This document shows, piece after piece, positions 37,798-48,364 of a stretch of 64,000 bases of DNA (its first letter is position 1; the number at the start of each line of letters is the position of its first letter). A program made the position numbers and the translations under genes. The notes below the pieces were generated by a model. The model searched no databases, was not told the DNA's origin, and was given only the letters and a program-made list of their open reading frames with translations. This DNA comes from Symbiopectobacterium purcellii_A (lineage in GTDB: Bacteria; Pseudomonadota; Gammaproteobacteria; Enterobacterales; Enterobacteriaceae): positions 3,968,001 through 4,032,000 of the forward strand of contig NZ_CP189882.1 in the NCBI RefSeq assembly GCF_052050035.1, given 5' to 3'.

Positions 37798-38900
37798 GCC
37801 CCATTCCCACTCGAAACGCAACAAAGTGACCCACTTGCCAGAGTCGGATAAAATCACCGTTCTGGCCATACTGGAGAGCCTGTTGCATGCAGGGAAAACA
37901 TCTGACTCACAAAGAACGGTTCTACATCGAAAAGCGGCGTGGTGAAGGTGTCAACCAAGCTACCATCGCCAGAGAGCTTGCTCTGCCTCGCTCGACCATC
38001 AGCAGGGAACTCAGACGCAATACCGACCCTACTTTCAATGGTGTCTACTGCTGTAGAAGGGCGGACACTCTGGCCCGGGAACGCCGTCATAAGCCTCTGC
38101 CAAACAATGCTTTTTACCCGTTGGAGCCACACATTCAGAACTTCATCAGGCAGGCGCTTTCCACTCACTCTTCACCTGAAATTATCAGTGGCCGTTTGCA
38201 CCTGGAATTCGGTATATCTGTCAGCAAGAATACGCTATATCGCTATATCCTGCAGGAGAGACAGGCTGGCGGGGAGCTATATCAGCAACTTCCTCATCGG
38301 GGAAAACGTTACAGGTACAATGCCGAAAACCTCAAATCAGGCCCTATTCCCAACCGTGTTGGTATTGAGTATCGCCCAGCTCAAGCCGAGCTTAAACAGG
38401 AGCCTGGCCACTTTGAAATTGACACTATTTTTGGCAAAGACCAGAAGTCATTCTTGTTAACCATCGTAGATAAAGCATTGAAAACCGTCATCATTCGCAA
38501 ACTGCCTAATAAGCGTGCGGAGACTGTGGTTGCTGCTTTCAGGGACATTGAAGCTAATACCTTTTGCAAGTTTAAGACCCTAACAGCTGATAACGGCCCT
38601 GAATTCGCTCTGCACGAGCAAATTACTCAAATCACAGGGGCGCAGGTCTACTTTGCCCATCCTTATCATTCCTGGGAGAGGGGCTTGAATGAGCACACCA
38701 ACGGGCTGATACGACGTTTTTACCCAAAGGGAACAGACTTCAGTCAGGTCAGTCATCGTAAGATTGCCGAACTCGAACACATACTCAATACAAGGGGCAG
38801 AAAATCGCTGGGCTATCGTTCCCCCAATGAGGTATTTTTAACGCACTTACTGGTGGCATAAGCCTCTACCGTTTTGTTGCGTTTCGAGTGGGAATGGGGC
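37798..38900 (+). mobile_element. IS30-family element, copy B, complete
   Basis: 1103 bp with GCCCCATTCCCACTCGAAAC at both ends. One flank is the MCP stump, the other an IS630 fragment that begins in mid-gene (38901), so the element marks a deletion junction. Confidence 0.93.
37887..38861 (+). CDS. IS30-family transposase
   Basis: 324 residues with the catalytic Asp of FEIDTIFGKDQ, Asp of LTADNGPEF and Glu of GLNEHTNGLIRRFYPK. The helix-turn-helix is ATIARELALPRSTISRELRR. About 85% like the copy at 11985, but nearly identical to the fragment at 27180-28837, so two IS30 lineages are present. Open. Confidence 0.94.
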   Translation: MQGKHLTHKERFYIEKRRGEGVNQATIARELALPRSTISRELRRNTDPTFNGVYCCRRADTLARERRHKPLPNNAFYPLEPHIQNFIRQALSTHSSPEIISGRLHLEFGISVSKNTLYRYILQERQAGGELYQQLPHRGKRYRYNAENLKSGPIPNRVGIEYRPAQAELKQEPGHFEIDTIFGKDQKSFLLTIVDKALKTVIIRKLPNKRAETVVAAFRDIEANTFCKFKTLTADNGPEFALHEQITQITGAQVYFAHPYHSWERGLNEHTNGLIRRFYPKGTDFSQVSHRKIAELEHILNTRGRKSLGYRSPNEVFLTHLLVA

Positions 38901-39529
38901 TTGTGTGACCCAGGCATAGAAAACATCGCTGTTAATATTGATATCAAATAATCCGATAGCAAACAGCGTTGTGCCTAATAAAGCGCCGATAACATTTGTT
39001 CTTCCCCTAGCTCCCCAGTTCTTCAGGCCAAAACACCGTTGACCTTTTGGGGAATAGCCGTGAGTCCGTGGGGCATCGTGTGAAAAACCACTTTCATCAA
39101 TAAAAACAATAGGTTTACCTTCTTTTTCATACTGTTGTTTTTTTTGTTGAAATCCCTGCCGGGCGTTTTCGTCGGCTTTCGGATGACGTAGAGTTTTTTT
39201 TATAGGTCAATCCCAGCTTTTTAAGCGCTTGCCAAATGGCCTTCTGACAAACGCCAAAACGCTCTGCACGTTCTTTTTGGTAAGCATCTGGATATTGTTC
39301 AACATCTTTTATCAACTCGGATTTATCGATCTTTCGCTGACGCGTGGTCGATGCTTTTGACTCTATTTGATTAATCCAACGCGATACAGAGGCAGGGCCA
39401 ATCCGAAATTGCTTCGCTGTTTCTCGGATACTCAACCCTTCGTTTTTCCGTGTAGATATCACTTTACGTCTAAAATCAATTGAATAGCTCATTTAAATAA
39501 TGTAATCAAAATTAAGTCGTTTAGCTATA
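38901..39529 (-). mobile_element. IS630-family fragment (5' two thirds)
   Basis: Transposase from ATG 39492 downwards with the A8 split near 39194; the catalytic part ends at the IS30 border, losing MMDNATFH and the final Glu. The TA border is at 39528-39529. Confidence 0.9.
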
Positions 39530-40803
39530 TTGTGGTGATGGTTGTGACCCTGGCATTTTTCGGATTTGCCTGTGGCGAATTTGGCCGCCGCTTACCGCTG
39601 GTTGGCAAAATGGGCGCCGCTGCCATTTGTGCCACGTTTATTCCCTCCGCGTTGGTGCATTACGGGTGGTTACCACAGGCGCTGGTGGCATCCGTCAGTA
39701 CCTTTTATCATGACAGCAATATCCTGTATCTCTACATATGTTGCATCATTGTGGGCAGTACGCTTAGCATGAAACGCAGTACCTTGATTCAAGGGTTCCT
39801 ACGCATCTTTATTCCCATGATATGCGGTGAGGTGGTTGGCATGCTAACGGGGATGGCGGTGGGCATCGCGCTGGGGATGGATCCGTTCTATAGCCAACCG
39901 ACTTAAAAATGATTACATCCTATGCCCTGATATGCGGCAAAGAAGCATAGCTGGCTGTTATCAAAATAATGTCGCTTGGCTATATCTGTTTTTCTTTCTG
40001 GTGTTACCCATTATGGAGGGGGGATTGGCGAAGGAGCCATTCCGCTCTCCATTGGTTACGCGCTGCTGCTGAATCAGGATCAGGCTGAAACACTGGGCCA
40101 TATGTTGCCCATCGTGATGCTGGGGAGCCTTACCGCCATAATTCTGGCGGGAATATTGAATCAACTCGGTAAGCGCTTTCCCCATCTGACCGGAGAGGGG
40201 GCATTGATGCCTGACTGCATGAGCCTCAGCAACAGCGCGCCTGCCTTGTCGGTGTCGCCCAGCGCAAAGCCTGAATTAGCCTCTATCGCCGCGGGGGCGC
40301 TACTCGCCATGCTGCTCTACATGGTGGGGGTGGAAATATACCGTGTCTGCGGGTTGCCCGCTCCGGTTGGCATGCTGTTTCTGGCTATCGCGCTGAAGTT
40401 GATAAACGGGATTTCAACGTCGCTGCTGGCAGGCTCGCAGGTGGTGTATAAATTCCTCCAGACGGCGGTGACTTACCCGATTCTGTTTGCGGTGGGCGTC
40501 GCGATGACATCCTGGCAGGCGTTGGAAGACGCCCTGACGTTGGCGAATCTGCTGGTGATTGTTTCCACCGAGCTGTCCTTGGTGATGACCGGCTTTCTGG
40601 TGGGCAAAAAGATCGGTATGCATCCTATTGACGTTGCTATTATTTCTTGTTGCCAGAGTGGACAGGGAGGAACAGGGGATGTTGAGATTTTAAGCGCAGG
40701 AGAGCGGATGGTATTAATGCCGTTCGCACAAATCGCTACCCGAGTTGGCGGCGCCTTGAGCGTGTCACTGGCGCTTCTGGTGCTGAATACTATGCTGACC
40801 TGA
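39530..40803 (+). pseudogene. 2-hydroxycarboxylate transporter (CitS/MaeN type), broken
   Basis: Membrane segments and motifs of the 2HCT family: FACGEFGRRLPLVGKMGAA, ATFIPSALVHYGW, IIVGSTLSMKRSTLIQGF, then GGGIGEGAIPLSIGYA (first GGxG-type loop), LTGEGALMPD, and SCCQSGQGGTGDVEILSA (the second loop). These Na+ symporters carry citrate or malate. Three lesions can be seen: the 5' end (about a third) is lost at the IS630 border; MITE-2 entered at 39889-39984; and a base is missing in the G run near 40014-40021. In the last case VLPIM and GGGIGEG fall in different frames. Dead. Confidence 0.85.
39889..39984 (+). mobile_element. MITE-2, copy e
   Basis: 96 bp, TA borders, in DPF-Y of the transporter gene (ttc-ta-tctg). 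Confidence 0.94.
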
Positions 40804-40997
40804 ATGCCTGATAGGTATGGGCTTGACGCCAGGCCTTCCCACACCGTAACGTTATGGGGCTCAGTATCATTGCCTGCACGCGATGCAATGATAGGGTCGC
40901 TGCGGCTGAGCTAAAGTTTAATGATCCGCTGCCGATACCTATGGGATGTTTTTTTCATGCGATTGGCTGCCCATGTGCATAGACCATTCATTTCATT

Positions 40998-41307
40998 ATG
41001 GGGACAGGTGTGGTGGAACAGAATTCCAAAGAACAGTTTGTTAAGCGCAATAAACTGGCTATCTGCGCGACGTTACGCGACTTGCAAAAAAATGACATCA
41101 CTGTCATGGTCAACCATGCACGCGGACAGTTTATCAGCAAGATTCTGGATGTGTTGCCAGACGATAACCTGTTTGTTTTCGACCTCGGTGGTGTTGAAAC
41201 CGAAAACAGTCGCGCGTTGTATGCGGGCGATCTTGCGTTTGTGGCTGAGCCGGCGGGGGCTAAAGTAGAATTCAAATCCAGTATTGCCCGTACCGTGACC
41301 TTTCAAG
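40998..41307 (+). pseudogene. ycgR: YcgR (flagellar brake), N-terminal domain only
   Basis: About 103 residues: NSKEQFVKRNKLAICATLRDL, QFISKILDVLPDDNLFVFDL, GDLAFVAEPAGAKVEFKSS. This is the YcgR N-terminal domain of the E. coli protein. The PilZ domain that binds cyclic di-GMP is missing, cut at 41308 by IS256. The frame stays open into the IS256 transposase gene, creating a fusion ORF. ATG 40998 is the likely start. The preceding 190 bp contain no gene that I recognise. Confidence 0.82.
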
Positions 41308-42709
41308 GAGAGTGTAAAAAGATCTGTGTAAATGGCATTTTGAGGAAAACCTTCAGAGGACAAAAAATACCTATCAGCAACGAACTTATTGACCAACTGC
41401 TTCAGGATTGCCACTCCCCTCAGGAGCTTCTGGGTGAATCAGGCCTACTCAAGGAGCTGACTAAAAGACTGGCGGAACGGGTTCTTGAAGCTGAGATGGA
41501 GATACACCTTGGGTATGCTAAGCATGACCCGGCTGGTAATAATTCAGGCAACTCCCGCAATGGCAAGACATCCAAGAGCGTACGTAGCCAAAATGGGGCG
41601 CTCGAGCTCGATATTCCGCGCGACCGCAACAGTACCTTCGAGCCGACACTGATCGGTAAGCACGAAAAGCAGCTTAACGGCTTCGATGACCGCATTATTT
41701 CTCTCTATTCCAGAGGGCTATCAACCCGTGATATAGCCAACCGACTTAAAAATGATTACATCCTATGCCCTGATATGCGGCAAAGAAGCATAGCTGGCTG
41801 TTATCAAAATAATGTCGCTTGGCTATATTCAGGCTCACTTTAAAGAAGTCTACGGGGTCGATGTTTCCGCTGGCTTCATTTCTCAAGTGACCAATGCCGT
41901 GATGGATGACGTTAAGCGCTGGCAGCAACGGCCGCTGGATGCGTTTTATCTCATTGTTTACCTTGACTGTATTGTGGTCAAAAGCCAGGACGGCGGAGCC
42001 GTGACCAACAAGTCTGTTTACTTGGCTCTAGGCATCAACGGCCAGGGCGAAAAAGAGCTGCTGGGGCTATGGATAGCCAAAACTGAGGAGGCCAAGTTCT
42101 GGTTATCTGTAATGACAGAACTGAAAAATCGTGGGCTACAGGACATCTTCATCGCCTGCTGCGATGGCCTGAAGGGCTTTCCTGATGCCATTGAAGTTGT
42201 TTACCCGCATACGCGGGTACAGCTCTGCATCGTGCATCAGGTGCGGAACTCGCTGCGCTACGTCGGCTGGAAAGAGCGTAAAGCCGTTGCTGCTGACCTC
42301 CGCACTATCTATAGTTCCGCAACGCTAGAGGGCGCTGAAGAGGCCCTGGATGCCTTCGCGGACAAATGGGATGAGCAGTTCCCGACGATCAGCCCATCGT
42401 GGAGAAATAATTGGGAACGTCTCATCGTCATTTTTGATTTTCCGCCGGAGATCCGCAAGGTTATCTACACCACCAACGCGATAGAGTCGTTAAATGCTTC
42501 ATTGCGCAAGATAACGAAAACGCGACGAATATTTCCAACGGATGACTCGGTGCTAAAATTATTCTATCTAGCCTTGCATAATATCTCGGCTAAATGGACC
42601 CTACCAATCAGAGACTGGAAACCGGCTATGAGCCAATTCATGTTGATGTATGGAGATCGGATTTCCGGTTAAGCGATGGAGCCATTTACACGAAATTCTT
42701 TACAGACTC
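41308..42709 (+). mobile_element. IS256-family element, copy D, at a ycgR/plaP junction
   Basis: Ends GAGAGTGTAAAAAGATCTG and (reverse strand) GAGTCTGTAAAGAATTTCG. No 8-bp duplication: flanks cctttcaag and tagggcac. The transposase start codon is changed to ATA, and the gene is split by MITE-2 at 41732-41827, so it is inactive. ycgR and plaP are not neighbours in E. coli, which points to a rearrangement through IS256. Confidence 0.92.
41732..41827 (+). mobile_element. MITE-2, copy f
   Basis: 96 bp with TA borders in the IS256 transposase gene (cgtga-ta-ttcag). The right end gives ATG 41812 and an 860-base open frame encoding the catalytic two thirds of the transposase. Confidence 0.95.
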
Positions 42710-42768
42710 TAGGGCACCGGCCTTTGTCGGTCCAGCGTTGTCTGTTGTGGGGATAGGAGAGACTTATC

Positions 42769-44133
42769 ATGTCTGTTAACAGTGCCGCTCCGGCTTCGCA
42801 ACGTGCTCAGTTAAGAAAAACCCTGAAGCTATGGCAGGTGGTCATGATGGGGCTGGCGTACATGCAGCCAATGACCATTTATGATACTTTCGGCATCGTG
42901 ACCAATTTGACGGATGGCCATGTCGCCACCGCCTATGGCTTTGCACTGATTGGTATCCTGTTTACTGCTGTCAGCTACGGCAAACTGTTGCGCCGTTTTC
43001 CTTCCGCAGGCTCAGCCTACACTTACGCGCAAAAGGCGATCAGCCCGCACGTTGGTTTTATGGTTGGCTGGTCTTCGTTGCTCGATTATCTGTTTATGCC
43101 GATGATCAACATTCTGTTGGCGAGAACCTATCTGGAAGCGATTTTCCCCGGGGTGCCGGCCTGGATTTTCGTGGCCGGCCTGGTTGCTCTGATGACGATG
43201 TTCAACCTGCGCGGTATCAACATTGTTGCCAACCTGAACTCGATTATCGTGGTGGTGCAGGTGGCGATCATGGCGGTATTCCTGGGCCTGTTGATTCACG
43301 GTGTTTCACAAGGTGAAGGTGCGGGTACGCTGGTCAGCACACGACCGTTCTGGTCTGAAAATGCGCATGTTGTGCCGATGATCACCGGCGCGACCATACT
43401 GTATTTCTCATTCTTGGGCTTTGACGGCATTAGCTCGTTATCAGAAGAAACCCCAGATGCCGGGCGCGTGATCCCGAAAGCGATATTTCTTACCGCACTG
43501 ATTGGCGGCGTGATCTTTATCGTGGTGTCCTATTTCCTGCAACTCTATTTCCCAGACGTTGCCCGATTCACTTCGCCAGAGTCCTCTCAGCCGGAAATCA
43601 TGCTGTACGTGGCAGGGAAATTCTTCCAGTCAATTATTCTGGTGTTCTCCTGTGTTACCGTACTGGCTTCCGGTATGGCCGCGCATGCAGGGGTTTCCCG
43701 CCTGATGTATGTCATGGGGCGTGACGGTGTGTTCCCAGAACGCTTCTTCGGCTATATCCACCCGCAATGGCGCACGCCGTCGCTGAACGTACTGCTGGTC
43801 GGCGTGGTTGCGCTCTCTTCGGTCTCTTTCGATTTGGAAGTGGCAACCGCATTGATTAACTTTGGTGCGCTGGTGGCATTTACCTTTGTTAACCTGTCGG
43901 TGATTTCTCAGTTCTATCTGAGTGAAGTGCGTAACCGTACGCTGAAAGATACCTTCCACTATCTGGTGTTGCCGCTGTTAGGCGCGTTGGCAGTGGGTGC
44001 GCTATGGCTGAATCTGGAGAAGAGTTCCATGACGTTGGGATTGATCTGGGCGTCTATTGGTCTCATCTACCTGGCGTTTGTGACACGCACTTTCCGTGAA
44101 CCGGTGCCGCAATGCAGCGAAGAGTTGCTGTAA
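42769..44133 (+). CDS. plaP: Putrescine/H+ symporter PlaP (APC family)
   Basis: 454 residues with about 12 membrane segments. Very similar to E. coli PlaP (YeeF): VVMMGLAYMQPMTIYDTFGI, SYGKLLRRFPSAGSAYTYAQ, GFMVGWSSLLDYLFMPMINI, FDGISSLSEETPDAGRVIPK, AHAGVSRLMYVMGRDGVFPE. Imports putrescine across the inner membrane. Start ATG 42769 has ggagag upstream. The 59 bp before it, after IS256, are short for a promoter, so expression may have changed. Intact. Confidence 0.95.
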   Translation: MSVNSAAPASQRAQLRKTLKLWQVVMMGLAYMQPMTIYDTFGIVTNLTDGHVATAYGFALIGILFTAVSYGKLLRRFPSAGSAYTYAQKAISPHVGFMVGWSSLLDYLFMPMINILLARTYLEAIFPGVPAWIFVAGLVALMTMFNLRGINIVANLNSIIVVVQVAIMAVFLGLLIHGVSQGEGAGTLVSTRPFWSENAHVVPMITGATILYFSFLGFDGISSLSEETPDAGRVIPKAIFLTALIGGVIFIVVSYFLQLYFPDVARFTSPESSQPEIMLYVAGKFFQSIILVFSCVTVLASGMAAHAGVSRLMYVMGRDGVFPERFFGYIHPQWRTPSLNVLLVGVVALSSVSFDLEVATALINFGALVAFTFVNLSVISQFYLSEVRNRTLKDTFHYLVLPLLGALAVGALWLNLEKSSMTLGLIWASIGLIYLAFVTRTFREPVPQCSEELL

Positions 44134-44166
44134 AACTGTAGCGGGCAACTGCACTGTTCGACGTTA

Positions 44167-44197
44167 AGCCGGTTCACGATGTGAACCGGTTTTTTTA
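44167..44197. terminator. Terminator between plaP and sbcB
   Basis: Stem aagccggttcac / gtgaaccggttt followed by tttt on the plus strand, just after plaP; probably also serves the convergent sbcB. Confidence 0.85.
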
Positions 44198-44216
44198 TGC
44201 CTTCGCGCCGTAAAAA

Positions 44217-45647
44217 TCAGCCGACCAAGGTTTGCGTATAGACAAACAGGGCTTTCAGCAGTTCGGTTTTGCGCTTGTCGTCTTCGTGCTGAGCATACAG
44301 TTCTTGCAAGTGTGAGACATAGTCTTGGAGACGCTCGGAGGTGAATACCGCTTTGCGGTGCTGTAACCAACGCTGCTGCTCACTGTCATCCAACGTGCCG
44401 GGAAAGTTTCTGGCGCGATAACGGAATAATAAGGGCGCGATGAGATCGTCATTAAATGACAGATCCAGCGCAGGCAGATTCTTTGCCGCCGTCTGCTGAA
44501 TAATGTTCATGGCCGCGCGATCGGCATCGCCAAAAAAGCCATCGTATAACCGCATATCCACGTCACTGTCCGGCGTGAAGGGCGGCGCATCGGCATAGAG
44601 CGCCACCACTTTTTCACGAAGATCGCTGCGTTGACGCAATACCGCCAGGTTATCGAGACAGTGCTGGCGATCGATCCCCAGTCGTGCTGCATCTTCTGGG
44701 CGCAGCGTGTTGGCGGGGGCCAGCACCGGGCATTTATTGATGTGCACCAGTTTGACGGGGGCTGGACTTTGCTCGGGGGCCAGACGCTCTCGCGGGGTAT
44801 AGAGCCGTTCACGTAACGCATCAGCATCCAACTCAAGCAGCGGGGTGATATCACCGGCCAGATCGCACAGGATCACCGCATTGCGATTTTCCGGGTGCCA
44901 GGCCAGCGGCACCACCCAACTGGTATTGCCTCGCGCCGCGCCAAACATCCCGCTGACATGCACCAGCGGTTTCATTTGGGGAATATCGATAAGCTGACTG
45001 ACCTTGTTTTTATTGCGTAACGCAAACAGATACTGGAACAGTTTCGGCTGGGCTTGCTTAAACAACTTCGCCATGGCAATGGTGGCATACACATCGGACA
45101 TGGCATCGTGGGCGTGTTCGTGCGCTACACCATTGGCTTGCGTCAGATGTTCCAGACGAAAGCTGGGCAAGCCATCATCATTGAGTGGCCATGTAATGCC
45201 GTCCGGGCGCAAGGCGTAGCAAGCACGCAGCGCATCCAGCAAATCCCAGCGAGAATTTCCGTGTTGCCAACTGTACGCATAGGGATCGTAGAAATTGCGG
45301 TAGAAAATATTGCGGCTCACCTCATCGTCGAAGCGAATATTGTTGTATCCCATAATGCAGGTGTTCGGCACGCTGAAGGCTGCATGAATCTGGCGCGTGA
45401 ACTCTGCTTCGCAAACCCCTTTGGCTTGCGCGATTTGCGGCGTAATGCCGGTGATGAGCACCGCTTCCGGTTCTGGCAGGTAGTCATCGGTAGGCTGGCA
45501 GTAAATCACCAGCGGTTCACCAATGATATTGAAGTCCATATCGGTACGCACACCGGCAAACTGCGCCGGGCGATCGCGGGCAGGATGTTTGCCGAAGGTT
45601 TCATAGTCATGGATGAAGTACGTTGGCTGTATTGATGTGTCTCTCAT
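44217..45647 (-). CDS. sbcB: Exodeoxyribonuclease I
   Basis: 476 residues, as in E. coli. DEDD exonuclease: FIHDYETFGKHPARDRPAQF (Asp and Glu), GYNNIRFDDEVSRNIFYRNF, NAHDAM-type EHAHDAMSDVYATIAMAK (His and Asp). The SH3-like and C-terminal parts follow (KLVHINKCPVLAPANTLRPE, RYRARNFPGTLDDSEQQRW). Degrades single-stranded DNA 3' to 5' and takes part in recombination and mismatch repair. Convergent with plaP as in E. coli. Intact. Confidence 0.96.
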   Translation of the reverse strand: MRDTSIQPTYFIHDYETFGKHPARDRPAQFAGVRTDMDFNIIGEPLVIYCQPTDDYLPEPEAVLITGITPQIAQAKGVCEAEFTRQIHAAFSVPNTCIMGYNNIRFDDEVSRNIFYRNFYDPYAYSWQHGNSRWDLLDALRACYALRPDGITWPLNDDGLPSFRLEHLTQANGVAHEHAHDAMSDVYATIAMAKLFKQAQPKLFQYLFALRNKNKVSQLIDIPQMKPLVHVSGMFGAARGNTSWVVPLAWHPENRNAVILCDLAGDITPLLELDADALRERLYTPRERLAPEQSPAPVKLVHINKCPVLAPANTLRPEDAARLGIDRQHCLDNLAVLRQRSDLREKVVALYADAPPFTPDSDVDMRLYDGFFGDADRAAMNIIQQTAAKNLPALDLSFNDDLIAPLLFRYRARNFPGTLDDSEQQRWLQHRKAVFTSERLQDYVSHLQELYAQHEDDKRKTELLKALFVYTQTLVG

Positions 45648-46552
45648 TGTCTTATTAATCGCTATTGCGCGTCACTTTGTCTATTACAACCAGTGTGTTA
45701 AGGTGAGTGCCTGTCTTTGTTTGTCTTATGCTGTACTATAATTAATTAAATTGCATTTGCTAGTCCGATGTCATTTGTGTACATAATTGGTACACATTCC
45801 AATTTACCGCGTGTACACAATACTATCATGGCTCTTAGCGACACAAAACTACGGTCACTGCTTGGAAAATCTCAGGACTCGCGCACGGAGTTAACTGATG
45901 GTGATGGCCTATCTGCTAGGATATCACCAAAAGGCTCCATCGCCTTTCAGTTTCGCTACCGATGGAACGGTCAACCGCAGCGCCTAACAATCGGCAAGTA
46001 TCCAGCGATGCCACTAAAGGACGCTCGCGTACTCGTCGGAGAACTCAGGCTAATGTATGACAGAGGAGAAGATCCGCGTAATCATTTCTCATCGGCCGGA
46101 GCCACGCAAGAACTTACTCTATCAGAATGCATTGATCGCTGGCGTCAGGATTATGTACACACGCAGTTGCGTCCCAAGACAGCAGCGCTGTATGAGGCTG
46201 TGGCGGTAAGGATTATCCGCGATGAATTCCCCGGTAGACCGATAGATACAATCAACGTGCGTGAGTGGATGGACTACTTCACCGAGCAGGAGAGGATAAA
46301 CAGCAAGAGAGCCAGAACCCTCTTTGTCCAAACGAAATCAGCAATAAATTGGTGTATCCGCAGGCAACTGATAAACGGTTCGTCGCTGATGAAAATCAGC
46401 CCGAAAGATATAGGCACAAGAGCAGACCGCGGCGAGCGCGTTTTCACTTACACGGAACTGGCAAAGATATGGGTGGCAATAGAGCAGAGCAGGGCCACTA
46501 CGCCTAATAAACTCTTGCATCAAATGTCGATGCTATGCACTGGTCAAGTAAA

Positions 46553-47416
46553 TCAGGACACTTTTTTCTCAGCCATTTGTTCATAACGCACCGGAGACAG
46601 ATCCCCGTTAGCGGCATGATGCCTGTCTAGGTTGTAGTAGCGGATATACGTCGCCACATCTTGCTCCATGTAAGCCCGTGTTGGCTGGGGTACCAGCAGC
46701 AACCATTCATGTTTCAGACTGCCCCAGAAGCGCTCCATCACCGCATTATCCCAGCAGGCACCCACGTCTCCCATACTGCTCCTCAGCCTGTAGCTGCTCA
46801 GCAGCGCCTGAAAACGTTGTCCCGTGTACTGCGCCCCCCTGTCCGTATGCACCACCAGGCCCGGTGGGTGAGTTCGCAGGTTATATGCCTTCATCAGGGC
46901 CCCGCAGACCAGCGATGAGGTCATCCGTCTGTCCACCTGCCAGCCCACTATCTGCCGGGAGTACAAATCCATAATAGCCGCCAGATACAGCCAGCCTTCA
47001 CCGGTCTTCAGATACGTGATGTCACGCGCCCACACCTGATTTGGCCGCGGCGGGTTAAAATTCTGGTTCAGCAGGTTTGGGGCCACCTCTGCACCCGGGC
47101 GGGGTTTTGTCGTGACCTTATAAGTCCGGCGCTGTCGGCAGACCAGCCCCTCTTCCTGCATGAGTTTCCTCACCCGCCAGCGGCTGATTATGATGCCTTC
47201 TCCACGAAGCCTTTTGACCAGCGTCCGGCTTCCTGCTCCCTGCCTGCTGGCGGCGAACAGCGCCTTTAACCTGACCCGGACCTCCACGTCTTTTTGCAGC
47301 GGTTCGGCGGGCTTTTTTCGCCATGCATACCAGGCAGAGGCCGTCACACGCATGACCCGACAGAGTGTACGAACGCTGAAGTCAGTGGCATTGTCGAGAA
47401 TGAACCGGTATCTCAC
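46553..47416 (-). CDS. IS3-family orfB (integrase core)
   Basis: 287 residues: HTH_21-like region (VKRLRGEGIIISRWRVRKLM) then the DDE core with Asp in VWARDITYLKTGEG, Asp in VVHTDRGAQYTG and Glu in NAVMERFWGSLKHE. Open. It is fused to orfA by frameshifting in family members. Its sequence is unrelated in detail to the other IS3 element at 1745-5546. Confidence 0.93.
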   Translation of the reverse strand: MRYRFILDNATDFSVRTLCRVMRVTASAWYAWRKKPAEPLQKDVEVRVRLKALFAASRQGAGSRTLVKRLRGEGIIISRWRVRKLMQEEGLVCRQRRTYKVTTKPRPGAEVAPNLLNQNFNPPRPNQVWARDITYLKTGEGWLYLAAIMDLYSRQIVGWQVDRRMTSSLVCGALMKAYNLRTHPPGLVVHTDRGAQYTGQRFQALLSSYRLRSSMGDVGACWDNAVMERFWGSLKHEWLLLVPQPTRAYMEQDVATYIRYYNLDRHHAANGDLSPVRYEQMAEKKVS

Positions 47417-47691
47417 GACATATGTTTCGCGAAGAAGGCACTCGCCTTTTTTAGTATCTCCTTCTCTGTACGTAACTCTTTGTTTTCCTTTTGTAACCGT
47501 TTTAACTCTGCACGTTCATCATCGCTGAGTACGCCGTTGCTCTGCTCGCGTGCCAGCGAGACCCATGTATGCAGGGTTTTGTTGCTTATGCCCAGCGATG
47601 CTGCTGCCCTGGCTATCGTATAGCCCTGCTCTGTTACCAGGGCAACGGCTTCCTTTTTAAACTCAGGGGTAAATTGTCGTTTATGGTTCAC
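47413..47691 (-). CDS. IS3-family orfA
   Basis: 92 residues: helix-turn-helix (YTIARAAASLGISNKTLHTW) and coiled-coil end (ELKRLQKENKELRTEKEILK). Overlaps orfB by 4 bases. Open. Confidence 0.9.
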   Translation of the reverse strand: MNHKRQFTPEFKKEAVALVTEQGYTIARAAASLGISNKTLHTWVSLAREQSNGVLSDDERAELKRLQKENKELRTEKEILKKASAFFAKHMS

Positions 47692-48220
47692 TAAACACCT
47701 CCGTTTTGGATGTAAGTTTAGTGTCCTGATTATTCAACCACTACACTATGGGGGTGTCGTAATACCGAATTGCGGGAGTCTGTGTCAAGAGAGTTTGATA
47801 TGGATGATTTGATATGGACAGTGCCAGGTGAGAGAAGCAAGACAAAAAGCGCTATCAGGCGACCAATCTTCGACCAGATAAAACCAATTCTGGAAAGGTT
47901 GATGGATGCCTACGGGGATGTCCTTTTCCCCGGCCAACGACTTTCTGAGCCAATGACAATCGCAGCCGCAAACAGATTCATTATCCGGCTGCGTTAAGGC
48001 ATGGATTTGGGGTACTGGAGAGCTCACGATTTTAGGCGTTCGTTATCAACCAGACTTTCAGAGGAAGGGGTTCCGCCGCACGTCACTGAGAAGATGCTGG
48101 GTCATGAGCTTGGCGGTGTACAACAAGCATGATTGGCTGAAAGAGCAAAAAGAAGCATACGAACTGTATGCTGATAAAATTTTCTGGCACATTAAGAAGT
48201 TGAAGTGATCCCCTGTGACT

Positions 48221-48364
48221 GAGTCTGTAAAGAATTTCGTGTAAATGGCTCCATCACTTAACCGGAAATCCGATCTCCATACATCAACATGAATTGGCTC
48301 ATAGCCGGTTTCCAGTCTCTGATTGGTAGGGTCCATTTAGCCGAGATATTATGCAAGGCTAGAT
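48221..48364 (-). mobile_element. IS256-family fragment (3' end)
   Basis: The end GAGTCTGTAAAGAATTTCG and the last 27 codons of the transposase (WTLPIRDWKPAMSQFMLMYG). Cut by IS903 copy G at 48365. Confidence 0.9.

Larger units (their letters stand above)
46541..47740 (-). mobile_element. IS3-family element, second type, complete
   Basis: 1200 bp with ends tggtcaagtaaatcaggaca and (reverse strand) tggttgaataatcaggacac. orfA 47413-47691 (92 residues, MNHKRQFTPEFKKEAVALVT) and orfB 46553-47416 overlap by 4 bases. Only one copy in the window, unlike the multi-copy families. Confidence 0.9.
45828..48208 (+). pseudogene. Tyrosine integrase (P4/DUF4102 type), broken by an IS3 element
   Basis: The N-terminal part (45828-46540) starts MALSDTKLRSLLGKSQDS and has FQFRYRWNGQPQRLTIGKYP typical of the DUF4102 arm-binding domain, then the core-binding domain (LTLSECIDRWRQDYVHTQLR). 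An IS3 element separates the catalytic domain (47741-48208): CRNTELRE, then WRAHDFRRSLSTRLSEEGVP and MLGHELGG. A TAA at 47995-47997 and a frameshift after GHELGG are further lesions. The active site Tyr region (YNKHDWLKEQ) is in another frame. The integrase of a lost island. Confidence 0.85.
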
